Assembly: GCA_037176905.1 (NCBI GenBank)
Contig: JBBBWG010002004.1
Location: 7,501-34,234 of the forward strand
DNA: 26,734 bases
Reading direction: 5' to 3'
From: Azolla pinnata
Lineage: Eukaryota; Streptophyta; Polypodiopsida; Salviniales; Salviniaceae
This document shows positions 1 through 9,979 of the stretch, piece by piece. Under the pieces are notes generated by a model. That model had not been told where the DNA came from. It searched no databases and saw only the letters and a list, made by a program, of their open reading frames with translations. The position numbers and the translations under genes were made by a program. Each line of letters begins with the position of its first letter. The first letter of the stretch is position 1.

Positions 1-600
1 GGAGAGAGAAAGGGGCGGAGAGAGAGACAGCGCGAGAGAGATGGAAGATCTCGCCCGTTATTCTTCGCTTTTTGCCTCAAGCCGAGACGACCCATTTCAG
101 CAAATGACAGTTCCGATCTGGGTTTCGCAGGGTTTCGGCTTCTGATCTGTGCCTGCCATGGCGACCCGCGCGAACTCTTACCCGGATTAGGGCTTTTACG
201 GACGCCATGGTTCCTCTCATGCCGTCGCCTGGGCACCAAAGCTTTGGCATCAATCGGGCGTTCGGTGGTCGTTAGACATCAGATTTCTCAGAGGTTAGGG
301 TTTCTCATGCCCTCCAAGGCTTTTTCGCGCACGCGTCAGGGTTTGTCAGGGTCTATGATTTCGCAGAAATCAGGGTTCCGACGGTGTTAGGGTTTTTCTT
401 CTTCCCTTTCCCCCCCCCCCTGAGAAGCAGCCACTCTTGGGAGATCAGGGTTTCTCGGAGGCTGAAAAGCTTTGTTGTCCGAGATTATGGTTTTTTGTCA
501 GAGCGGGCGCTGACTGAGACCTTGGGGTTTTCTCTCAGAGAACAACCCTCTTCTTCCTTCAGAGATCTGGGGTTTATCAGCGGTTTCAGCCTTGCTTGAG
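1..600 (+). promoter_or_regulatory. 5' leader/proximal promoter of the CSLC gene, with upstream ORFs
   Basis: The stretch opens with a GA-rich tract (about 1-42), a common plant core-promoter or leader element, followed by repeated 'agggttt' words. Five short ATG-initiated ORFs precede the main start: 41-145 (34 aa), 158-190 (10 aa), 207-275 (22 aa), 307-390 (27 aa, with a second in-frame ATG) and 487-513 (8 aa). None overlaps the main ATG at 601. I cannot place the transcription start, so it is inference that these are upstream ORFs in the mature mRNA; part of the stretch may be promoter or a leader intron. No TATA box is claimed. Confidence 0.5.
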
Positions 601-3600
601 ATGCCAGCGAGCTTCGACTTCGTGGAATGGTGGAAGAGAGAGAGCCATCATAAAGGAACCCCTTTGGTTGTGAAGATGGAAAACCCTAATAACTGGTCGA
701 TGCTAGAGATCAGCAGCCCGGAGGGAGAAGACGAAGAAGCGGAAGGATTTTCTACAGAGAAAGAGAGGGGAAAGAATGCAAAGCAGTTCACTTGGGTGAT
801 TCTTCTCAGAGCCCAACAGGCGGCAAGCTTCGTAGCTTGGATTGGCTATGGCTTCTTTGCTGTCCTTTCCACCGTCAAGGCCAGGGTCTTTCTTCGACGG
901 CTGAATCGAGAAGATCTTGCTGCCTCTCAAGGCAAGAACCACAGAGGCAAACTGTACAGATTCATCAGAGTTTTCTTGGCCTTATCCATTTTCATGTTGT
1001 TTTTCGAGGTCTTGGCTCATGTTAAAGGGTGGAGCTTTGACAGGCCCTCATATTTGCATATCCCAGATTCTTCTGATGTACAGAGTCTCCTCGAGTACAC
1101 GTACTTTGGATGGGTTGATTTCAGGGCTACTTACCTTGGCCCTCCATTGCAAACCCTAGCCAACTCTTGCATTGTTCTGTTCCTTATCCAATCACTTGAT
1201 CGGTTGATTCAATGCCTGGGATGCTTGTGGATTTGGATCAAGAAGATCAAACCTGTGGCCAAAGTGAAGGATTTCGAGACCAGTGATCCTGAACAGCCTT
1301 TTTCAGGTTACCCCATGGTGTTGGTTCAAATTCCGATGTGCAATGAAAAAGAGGTATGCAACCAGAAAGTTAGTTAACACTTTATTTGCAAGAGAAGATG
1401 TGCTTTCGTTCATGGTTGCTTTTGAGTCATGCACGTTAGGAAACATGGTAGCAATTCGAAAGATAATCACATGTGGTTTGCTAGAGAAGTACATGTGTTT
1501 GTTCGCAGTTTCTTTTAATTGCACCATAAGAGTAGGTTTGTGATCGGAATGTTAGTATTGAGAAAGAGTTATGAATGCACTTCTAAATTGGAGTGTTATT
1601 ATACTTGCTTTTGAAGAGATGTATCTGTGCTTGTTTGTGGTTTTCTTTGATTCTTGTTGCTTAAAGAGTTAGGGTTGCAATCAGGATATTTACCAGTCTA
1701 GTCAGTGATGGAACTAATAATGAAGAATAAAATCTCCACTCAGATCATATGATTACAAGACAAGGCCTATCACAGATAGCATGACCTTGAACACAAATCT
1801 TTTATTCAAGTAGTTATCAGCAATAGAGAGGAGGTTGTATATTCGATTATGAAATAATATTCCTAGATATGAACTCTCTATGCGACCATGATTTCTCTCA
1901 TCTTAGAGCTATCACAGCTTAGGATGACAGTCTTAACAGTGTGAATGACCACATTCTAGAGATCTATATATCATTAGGTTTGTTGATCAATGCTTGATGT
2001 ACAAAAATGGCCATTTGTAGTCTTAATATCGATTCTGGCTGAGGTCCTGTGGGGGAAGGCTCCTAGGATTGTGGAGGAATTTGGGATTTAGACATACGAG
2101 GAGCAGCTGATTAGGTATTCTATCAAACTTAAGAGGCATTAAACATGCACCACGGAAAACGAGCACATAACATCAGGTTCGTGCCCAGAGCATTGCAACG
2201 GTTGTACACTGCACCTAGTTCAAAGTTCAAACACATTGGATTTTATCCAAAAAGTTCGTGTGCTTCGTATGTAGCCATAAGGCCAGGTCATCCTTCGAAA
2301 TCATATAACTGTCAAAAGTTAATGACTATTCATCAGAACTGTTACAGTCCAAATGCTCATATCAGCAGCCAGCCCTTCTTTAGGTTCAACCTTAATACTC
2401 ACTCATTATTGAAGTTAATGGATTTGGTCGTAAGATATACCTCTTTGGTAATGGCTTCTCTTCTAAAAGTGTGGTTAGGAACTTGTCTGAGCTCAGCTAA
2501 GTCTAGTTATTCCCACATCAGTTGCTTCATCCATGTTATATATTGATTGTTGAGTGATCATATCACATACACCCTAAGCCTTAGACTCATTGTTCTCCCC
2601 AGTGATGGATTCTCTTCTACAAGTGGGGTTAGGAACTTGTCTGATAATCTCAGCTAAGTCTAGTTATTCCCACATCAGATGCTTCGTCCATGTTGTATAT
2701 TGATTGTTGAGTGGTCATATCACATACATCCTTACCATTGTATTGGATTTGTCTCTTTAGGTTTATCAACAATCGATTGGAGCAATTGCACAACTGGATT
2801 GGCCTAGAGAAAGGCTGTTAGTGCAAGTGTTGGATGATTCTGATGACCCGGAAACTCAGATGCTCATCAAGGGTGAAGTGCAAAAGTGGTTCCAGAAGGG
2901 TCTACATATTGTGTATAGGCACCGCCTCAACCGAACAGGGTATAAAGCAGGAAACCTTAAGTCAGCTATGAGCTGTGATTATATCAAAGACTATGAGTTC
3001 GTGGCCATTTTTGATGCTGATTTTCAGCCCCAGCCAGATTTCTTGAAACAGACTGTAATCCATTTCAAGGTACATTGCATTGGAAGTTAACTTTTGGATG
3101 CACACACAATAAACCTTAGCTAGATATTCATGTGAACAGCCGTGAGTTTCCAGAGCATATTATAATAATATCCTTTACATAGTTGCAGTATCTGTGCCAC
3201 AGAAGTTTATTGTGATAGCTCCTGAAACCAGTGCATTTTGTCTACAATTATGGGCAAAAGTCGCTTCATTCTTTTCCCAATGCTCCGTATTGTTGTAGCT
3301 GAAAATGTCGATATGTGATGCTAAAATGCAGGGTAATGATGACGTGGGATTAGTTCAAGCACGGTGGTCTTTCATCAATAAAGATGAGAACTTGCTCACA
3401 AGGCTTCAGTACATCAATCTCTCTTACCACTTTGAAGTTGAACAACAAGTTAATGGAATCTTCCTCAATTTCTTTGGTTTTAATGGCACTGCTGGTGTAT
3501 GGAGGATTAAAGCTCTAGAAGAGTCAGGAGGATGGATGGAGCGAACTACTGTGGAAGACATGGATATTGCTGTAAGGGCACATCTCCATGGATGGAAGTT

Positions 3601-4878
3601 TGTATTTTTGAACGATGTCAAGGTACAAAGCTTATGAGAAATCTGTTGTGTATGTACAACGTTGTGCGATATTTGTAAAAATCTGTTAAGCTTGTGGAAA
3701 ATCTATTATGTCTGTATAATGTTGTGCTATATTTTTAAAAGTCTGTCAAGCTTGTAGGACAGTCAGTTATGTATGTATAATGTCGTGCATGTTATATTAT
3801 TAAAAATGTCTTTGTTTTAGCTATCACTGGAACACAAAGCCTTGTGCAAAATCTACACTTTTTTGTTTCTCCATATAACATATATTGTTGTTGGACTTTT
3901 TTTCTCAGTGTTTATGTGAGGTGCCAGAATCTTATGAGGCATACAGGAAGCAGCAGCATCGCTGGCATTCCGGGCCAATGCAACTCTTCCGGCTGTGTCT
4001 TCCCGACATCATAACAGCAAAAGTAAGACCTGCATTTTTTTAGGGTTCAGTGTTTCCTGCTATTTGTTTGCAGTTGGAGATTATCTCTGTTATTAAAGCC
4101 AGGTGTGATTTGTGGATTGATTGACTTGGTCATGGATGGTGATTTTTGTGATGTCAAAGAATAAATGGATTGGATGGATGATGATGACTGCAATGATAAT
4201 AATAATGATGCATTCTATGTGCAGATCTCCATCTTGAAGAAGGCGAACCTCATCTTCCTGTTCTTCTTGCTCAGAAAGCTGATCCTGCCTTTCTACTCTT
4301 TTACGCTCTTTTGCATCATCCTTCCGATGACCATGTTCATACCGGAGGCACAACTGCCTGCATGGGTAGTTTGCTATGTTCCTGCTGTCATGTCGATGCT
4401 CAACATCCTTCCAGCCCCCAAGTCATTCCCCTTCATTGTGCCCTATCTACTCTTCGAGAACACAATGTCGGTGACCAAGTTCAATGCGATGGTATCAGGC
4501 CTGTTCCAGCTCGGTAGTGCATACGAATGGGTTGTCACAAAGAAGGTTGGGAGATCATCGGAATCTGATCTAATAGCCTTGGCAGAGAGAGATGCACATG
4601 TCGAGCAACAACTAGAAGCAGTAGGATCACTCCATCGAGGTGTGTCTGAAACTGGCCTAGATCAACTGAACAAACAGAAAGGGGAGGTGCTGCCCAAGCC
4701 TCATAAGAAGAAGGTGAACCGAATCTACAGGAAAGAGCTGGCTTTAGCATTCTTGCTGCTCACAGCTTCTGCACGAAGTCTGCTGTCGGTTCAAGGTGTG
4801 CACTTCTACTTCTTGCTTTTCCAAGGCATATCATTCCTTGTCGTGGGTCTGGATCTCATTGGGGAGCAGGTGAGCTGA
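601..4878 (+). CDS. CSLC: Cellulose synthase-like protein C (xyloglucan beta-1,4-glucan synthase family, GT2), 5 exons
   Basis: Exons are 601-1353, 2761-3069, 3332-3622, 3909-4022 and 4225-4878. All introns are GT-AG and phase 0, giving 706 aa, slightly longer than typical CSLC proteins (about 670-700). The family makes the beta-1,4-glucan backbone of xyloglucan in the Golgi membrane. Visible features are a conserved N-terminal block ([18 protein letters not shown], about residues 20-37), three hydrophobic segments near 70-93, 122-141 and 188-215, and the processive GT2 signature: DDSDD at 276-280, DAD at 336-338, TVED at 427-430 and QQHRW at 466-470. Several membrane segments follow in exon 5. 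The protein ends GEQVS, like Arabidopsis CSLC proteins. The ATG at 601 is chosen because the nine bases upstream contain only a TTG in frame. No frameshift or missing catalytic residue is seen. The exact paralogue within CSLC is not resolved. Confidence 0.96.
2451..2733 (+). repeat. Two-copy tandem duplication in CSLC intron 1
   Basis: Copy 1 (about 2451-2574) and copy 2 (about 2605-2733) share long identical blocks such as 'gttaggaacttgtctga', 'agctaagtctagttattccc' and 'tattgattgttgagtg'. They differ by scattered substitutions and a 5-base indel. Copy 2 ends about 27 bases before the functional acceptor of exon 2. Copy 1 is followed by a pyrimidine-rich stretch ending 'ttctccccag' at 2602, which resembles a second acceptor. 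Confidence 0.9.
3629..3811 (+). repeat. Three 60-bp tandem units in CSLC intron 3
   Basis: Units start with 'agctt' at 3629, 3689 and 3749, an exact 60-base spacing. Each contains a variant of 'tctgt...tgtatgtataatgttgtgc'. The first unit begins only six bases after the exon 3 donor (GT at 3623). The units have diverged by substitutions, and the third has small insertions. The array occupies more than half of this 286-base intron. Confidence 0.85.
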
Positions 4879-5960
4879 AATGGTCAGGATCTTTCGCATC
4901 TCACCCTAAAGCCCTAAAAACTTGAACCCCCGGAGAGGTTGGCTCTCTTCGCACCTTACCCTAAAACCCTAAACCCTATGTCAGAAGTGAGGGCACCATT
5001 CCAAAAAGGAACATGGCATGGTGCATGCAGACTGCATTTGATGCCACATATTGCTTCGAAATAAAACAGGGAATGCCAGCATTTGTTGCTCGAAAAGCGG
5101 ATGAAATATGCCATTTCTAATTGGGGAAGTGTTTTGAACAACAGCAACAAGGTTACCAGCCAATAAAAAGCTTCTCTTGCTTCCATGTAATGGGCTTTTC
5201 ATTTGGTATCTCAGAGCTGTTGGCCTATTTGTCAGATGGTTATGAGGTTTTGATCTTGAAGGTGCTTCAAGCTGTGCTCTATTTGTCACACATCCGTTTT
5301 GCCAGCCCCACACCTCCCTTAGAGAGCGTAGTCTTGTGTAGAAAGAAAAGAGCATTGATTTTATTCGTTTTTTTTTTCTCCAGCATAATTCTCTTATTTG
5401 TTGAATTAATTTTTTTTCTATTGCAAAGATCTATTCTGAACCTCAGCACCAATCTTTGGGAGGTGCAGATTATGGTGCTCTAACGGTGTGTAAGAGTTGC
5501 TTACTTTTTGGGTGGTATTGAGCTTCTGATCTATCTTTTTAGAGTTTCTTTTAGGGGATATAAAGAAAAGGAAGAGCAGACATATACAAGGGTGGTAATC
5601 TCTTTTCAATCCTTTGCTTCCTATTGAAAACAGAGAAGTTTACATGTAATTTTTTTTCCATTTAATTCTGAAAACGATTTTAGTACTTGTGATGCTGAGA
5701 CAGAAGCTCTTCAGTAGAAATGCTGTTTCTTTCTCACATAAATCTAGGTTCAATCAAGATGATTGGAGATTTTCACCTTGAAAGCATAATATTATACCTT
5801 GAAAGCAAGATAGCTGGAATTTCAAGAGAGGAGATGCTGTGCTCATCCGTTGTCGAAATTGAAATTCTGGATACTCAGTTCTATGGAGAAGATGATGTTT
5901 TATGTGTTCTTCTCTTAGAAGTTTGTTGTGAACCCAGTTCTCGCTTTGCCAACTCCCTCA
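4879..5960. other. CSLC 3' region and intergenic DNA
   Basis: No gene is recognised. Directly after the stop, 4900-4980 holds two direct repeats of 'cttcgca...ccctaaa-ccctaaa' type with telomere-like CCCTAAA words, probably within the CSLC 3' UTR. The remainder is AT-rich. Open frames here (for example 5121-5483 and 5720-5974) have no recognisable protein pattern, start at non-ATG codons or lie in low-complexity sequence, so I do not call them. Confidence 0.5.
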
Positions 5961-6021
5961 TGATTGAGAGCTAGCTAACAATGACGAGAAACTCTCGTTG
6001 TTGTTAGTTAGCTCTTGATCA
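5961..6021 (+). ncRNA. Perfectly foldable short hairpin (29-bp stem, 3-nt loop), candidate small-RNA precursor or MITE remnant
   Basis: The 5' arm is 5961-5989, the loop is 5990-5992 (aac) and the 3' arm is 5993-6021. Read as plus-strand RNA, all 29 positions pair: 24 Watson-Crick and 5 G:U. On the minus strand the same five positions would be A:C mismatches. No open reading frame explains it. The 3-nt loop and fully paired stem resemble a young inverted repeat or a palindromic mobile-element remnant more than a standard plant MIRNA, which usually has a few mismatches. I do not recognise a known miRNA in either arm. Confidence 0.55.
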
Positions 6022-6030
6022 AACAACTAC

Positions 6031-6104
6031 TTGTTCGATTCTACTAACCTGCTAATTGTACCTGATTAGTGGAATTGAATGAATTGATTAGTGGAATCGG
6101 ACAA
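6031..6104 (+). repeat. Second inverted repeat (17-bp arms) next to the hairpin
   Basis: Arm 6031-6047 (ttgttcgattctactaa) pairs with 6088-6104 (ttagtggaatcggacaa). Fifteen pairs are Watson-Crick and two are G:U in the plus-strand orientation. The loop of about 40 bases contains a second partial copy of the 3' arm (ttagtggaattgaa, 6066-6079), so two alternative folds are possible. It lies only nine bases after the 5961-6021 hairpin. Confidence 0.6.
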
Positions 6105-6505
6105 ACGAAATTCGATGTTCTCCCTACCAGTTTGATTACTCAAGACATAAATCTTACACGTTGTAGCATAAGACAACATACTCTTAAAGGTCACCTTCAA
6201 AGCGGTGCACGTGCGATATATCTTGATCATTCACAAGATCTGGCAAGAATGCAGGTGCCATCTCAGATGCTTGTAGATGTTGTTCGATTGGCTGATGATC
6301 TTGAATTTGATTGATCGCTGTTTTTTGTGTATACTCATTGAGAAACTTGCTACTTCAGACCATGCAAGCATTGTTCCGTTGGTGGAGCAGATGAGGCTGT
6401 CTTGATGCAATCGGTTCAGACGGAGTGGCTTCGAGGCAGAAACCATCATTATAAAGCGACGGATCCGGTCCGATCGTGCGATTGCTTAGGAGCGCAAAAT
6501 CGAGG

Positions 6506-6606
6506 CATTCTTTTTCCAATAGGAAAGATCGCCGACGACGGAATGCGTTTATACAACGATCCGTCGTCGGCGAACGATTTTTTTTTTTCCTATTGGAAAA
6601 AGAATG
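6506..6606 (+). repeat. Long inverted repeat with a poly-T insertion in one arm
   Basis: The left arm, 6506-6542 (cattctttttccaataggaa, then agatcgccgacgacgga), is the reverse complement of the right arm, 6560-6606. The right arm carries about ten extra bases in and around a T-run at 6578-6588. The loop is 17 bases. Apart from the T-run interruption the arms match almost perfectly, including the GC-rich 'ccgtcgtcggcga' core. It lies about 200 bases upstream of the SUN gene start, so it could be in its promoter or leader. A MITE or an inverted-duplication origin is possible; no target-site duplication is obvious. Confidence 0.75.
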
Positions 6607-6802
6607 TTGTGAACGAGGTTTACTGTCGCCGTGAAATCATCATCGGGAACAACAAATGGGATTGTGCTGGATGCTTCTCAGATATACAATCATTCTGTTG
6701 CTGAGCAAAAAAAATACAGTATCACAACAGAAGAAGAAGAGTGCTAGATTTGCAATTTGTTGCAATCTTTCTCATGAAACCCAACTACTGCATCCCTCTC
6801 CG

Positions 6803-9145
6803 ATGCTCCCTCCCCCCGCCATCGCCATCGCCATCGCCATCGTCGCCGTGCTTTTCTTCTCATCCGCCGTTCCCTTCGCGCCTCACGGTACGTAAAACTC
6901 TCAGAACCTTCTTCCTGCTTCGAATTCCACGTAAAACCCTCATCCTCTTGCCCCTAACCCCCCCCTCCTCTCCCCCAGATTGCCTTTCTTGGCCTCCTGT
7001 TGTGAAATCTCAGGTTGGGCATGCCGATCCGAAGAACCCAGGAAATGGGTCCTTCCCATTTGCGCTCCAACCAAATGGGTCCTTGCCGGATGCCTCTGAA
7101 GCCCCCCTATTTGGGCGGGGCGATGGCCCTTCCTCTTCTCAGGATGCTCGCGTTTCGGTTCTGGAGAGAGTCGGGGAGCTCCGGACACGGAAGGATGAAA
7201 GCAGTTGTGGTTCTTCTCTGAAGGAAGGGGTGTTTCGTATACTGGATGCTCCTTCTTCGACCTGCTGTGTTTATTCTCCCGATGGCCGAGAAAGACTTCA
7301 CAGGAAATGCCAGGATTCTACTAGGAGACACCATCTCCATGGAAAGACCGAGAAGCACTCGGTTGTAAGTGGTTTTCGCAATATCGGATGTACGAAATGG
7401 CAACTTGGCATTGACATGGAAAATGCTGTTTTTAGAATGTGTGCCATGGATTATGACGATGTCGCCAGTGATGAGACTGATGCCATTGGACACAATGGTT
7501 ATAATAAGCATGTCCCTGGTCATGATGATGTCAACAGTGTCATTGGACGTAATGATAATTGTAAGGATTTCATCAGTCATGACGATGATAATGGTGTCAT
7601 AGGACAAGGACTGTTTAGCATGGAAGAAGTAAATCTGATATCTGATGGAGAAAAGGAAATGCAGCAACATTCTTGTAATGACGATGCAAATGTGAATGGC
7701 CTTAAAGAAGAAGGGGTCAACGTAGTTCTCACAGGGCATGCATCGGAGTTTTTGGATGAAACCAGCTCCATCATCGCTAACTTTAGCACTGTTCACCGCA
7801 GGCAGGAGATCGATGGTGGGTTGTATAACTATGCATCAGATGGTAAAGGTGCAAAAATACTGTCATCCAACAAAGAAGCCAAAGGAGCCTGGAACATCCT
7901 AAACAAAGACAAAGACAAGTATTTTTGGAGCCCTTGTAATGCAGAGAACAAGTATGTCGAATTGGAGCTCTCGGAAGAGACTTTAGTGGTCGAGGTAGTC
8001 ATTGCAAACTACGAGTTTTACTCTTCCAATGTTAGAGATTTCGAACTTTTGGGAAGTTCCGTGTATCCTGTCAAGGAGTGGACTTTACTAGGCAAGTTTG
8101 AAGCTGAAAATAGTAGAGTTCCTCAAAACTTTACTCTGAGTGAACCCAAATGGACACGATACTTGAGACTTCAAATCATTAGCTATTATGGCAGTGATTT
8201 CTATTGCACATTGAGTGTTTTAGAAGTTCATGGGGTAGATGCAATCGAGTGGTTATTGGCAGAGTGGTTTGCTGAAGAAGAAGGGTACAGTGTGAATGGA
8301 AAGGGCGATTTACCATCCAATCCTCTTAATGAAGAGATGGACTCAAGCGAAGAAGATATGACTCAATTAAGAGTCAATATGGACGAGAAGAGAGCTTGGC
8401 CCATGTATCAGCAAACAAGTCGGCTGGCTCTAGATGCTGTAATGAAGCTGATGATGCAGAAGATCCGATCACTTGAGCACAATCAACCTCATCTTCATCA
8501 AATAAAGGAATTGGAGAATCAATATGCAGACATTTGTAATTTGTATATGAATGAGTCAAGTATTATGAAGGACAAGTTGGAAGAGGCGGCGATAGAGATA
8601 GAAGGCGTAAATGCATTGCTGAGAACGATGGTAAATATTGGGAGTTCGTGTTCCCCCCCCTCTCTCTCTCAAAAAGACATTAGGATAACTTTCGTTATTT
8701 TTTTCTTGCTTTCTCTCTCCATTTTGCTCTAAGGTTAATATGAGCTGAAAATGATGGTGTAGGAACTGAAATGGTATGAAGAAAAGCAGAGGCTTGAAGG
8801 GGAGCTTTTGAATCACATTAGAGCATGGAGTGCTGAATTGGATGCATTAAGGTAACAAATTAGTTTTTCGTTGAACAGCATCCCAGCACAGCATTATATA
8901 AGTATGTATGTATGCATTCATATGCATGCGTGTGTCTGTATGCATGCATGCGTACAAGTATGTAAGTACAGAGCTTTAAATTATACACATTTGTTTTTAA
9001 TATGGACAGGAATGAGGTGAAGAAAGCACAAGACAAGAAGATTGTGGCATTGACAGTTGCATTGTTCTCTATTGTATTCATCACCATGATTCATATATTC
9101 AAAATTTGCAGAGCGTCTCTCAAAATGATGGCATGTGAACAATGA
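6803..9145 (+). CDS. Mid-SUN domain protein (plant SUN3/SUN4/SUN5 type), 4 exons
   Basis: Exons are 6803-6887, 6979-8630, 8763-8851 and 9010-9145, giving 653 aa. Mid-SUN proteins reside in the nuclear envelope and ER and take part in nuclear architecture and LINC-type bridging. Residues 6-22 are a hydrophobic signal or anchor segment (AIAIAIAIVAVLFFSSA). A variable, Asp/Asn/His-rich region follows, then the SUN domain at about 305-450 (YNYAS, KDKDKYFWSPCNAENKYVEL, ELLGSSVYP, WTRYLRLQI, CTLSVLEVHG). A coiled coil spans about 510-607, and a C-terminal membrane segment about 620-640 (IVALTVALFSIVFITMIHIF). The ATG at 6803 is chosen because the donor at 6888 and acceptor at 6978 then join in frame (split Asp codon) and give a signal segment. 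The uninterrupted reading from 6774 would start with a proline/serine-rich stretch lacking such a segment. A central SUN domain rules out the C-terminal SUN1/SUN2 type. Confidence 0.9.
8895..8962. repeat. ATGT/ATGC microsatellite in SUN intron 3
   Basis: Intron 3 of the SUN gene (8852-9009) contains imperfect tetranucleotide runs such as 'gtatgtatgtatgc' and 'tatgcatgcatgcgta'. The 'gcatgcatgc' core is self-complementary. No function is implied. Confidence 0.6.
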
Positions 9146-9540
9146 AGGAAAAGAGGTTCAGTGTCAGTCGCACAACTTCAATGGATTGTGCCATTCCTAA
9201 ACGCTACCCTTATTGTTTGTCCAAGGCTTTAGGGTTTTAGGGTTCAGGGTTTCATTCTATGAAGAAGGCGCATGTACCCATTTGTATGGTGTAGTTAGTG
9301 GGGTCTCTCTTGATTCAAACCCTAAACTCCAAAACCTGAACGCTCCATGTCATCACCTTTTGTAAATAGTTTCAACTCAATGCTAAAAATTTGTTGATTG
9401 ATTGTAATATTTTACCTGACTATTATGAATGAAATCTGGCATTCGTTGTTCTTAACAAAATGAAATTCCACTGTCAAGAATTGTTTTTTCTTTTGAACAA
9501 CAAATTTACTTTATTACTTTTAAAACTGTAGATTCTGAAC
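9146..9540. other. SUN gene 3' region
   Basis: No gene is seen. At 9225-9255 there are TTTAGGG-type telomere-like words, and at 9318-9340 the opposite CCCTAAA orientation, so the two could pair. These probably lie in the 3' UTR. AT-rich sequence follows from about 9360. Confidence 0.45.
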
Positions 9541-9622
9541 ATAGTGTTTCAGATTTGAACTGCATCTTTTGGGAACACCTCGTTTGTTGATTAAAACCCA
9601 CTGTGACTGTATCCTGAAACAG

Positions 9623-9866
9623 TTAAGGATTCACGAGGTCTGGTATGCTTTGGGTAATGGCAGAGTCCAACTGAAATCCCATGTCGGCAAAGTTAAGCAT
9701 ATGCTGAAGCAGTTCAAGGTTCAATGGGTCTGATTTTATTAATACAGTTATGGTCGGATATCATGAAATGCAGAAGACAAGCTTTTCTTAAATAATGGAG
9801 CCTCTTACCTGAATTTCCTTGAGAGCAGCGTAAGCTAGTCTGGAACTGTATGCCTCCCCAGCCCGC
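9623..9866 (-). CDS. Possible two-exon 3' end of an unrecognised minus-strand gene or pseudogene
   Basis: Reading the minus strand, a segment ending SSRLAYAALKEIQ stops at a strong donor (CAG/GTAAGA, exon edge 9809). It joins in phase 0 to 9703-9623, which begins after a pyrimidine-rich TTCAG acceptor and reads HMLNFADMGFQLDSAITQ before a stop at 9623. The implied intron is 105 bases. Further minus-strand open segments with protein-like composition lie at about 10433-10590 (NEKGYKLFIAMCQKYGGP...) and 10310-10385 (KMLRTEYRDDFSAVANLVAQ). I cannot join all of these without very short introns or frame breaks, and I do not recognise the family. A degenerate gene is one explanation, and chance antisense frames another. 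Confidence 0.25.
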
Positions 9867-9979
9867 CTATTCTCACCATTCCGATGTCATGCTCGATTCA
9901 AGGTAAAATTATATCTCTATCATCTCTTTCAAACATTGCTGTAGCATTCAGGTGTATTTTGTTTTTTTTTCAGAAACTG

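Noticed and set aside
384..599. 71-codon frame ending just before the CSLC start
   Set aside because: It begins at GTG and is Phe/Pro/Ser-rich leader sequence. Only ATG-initiated upstream ORFs were kept.
6741..6978. Uninterrupted N-terminal extension of the SUN reading frame (Pro/Ser-rich)
   Set aside because: A GTACGT donor at 6888 and a CCCCCAG acceptor at 6978 give an in-phase join from the ATG at 6803 with a hydrophobic signal segment, which suits the family better.
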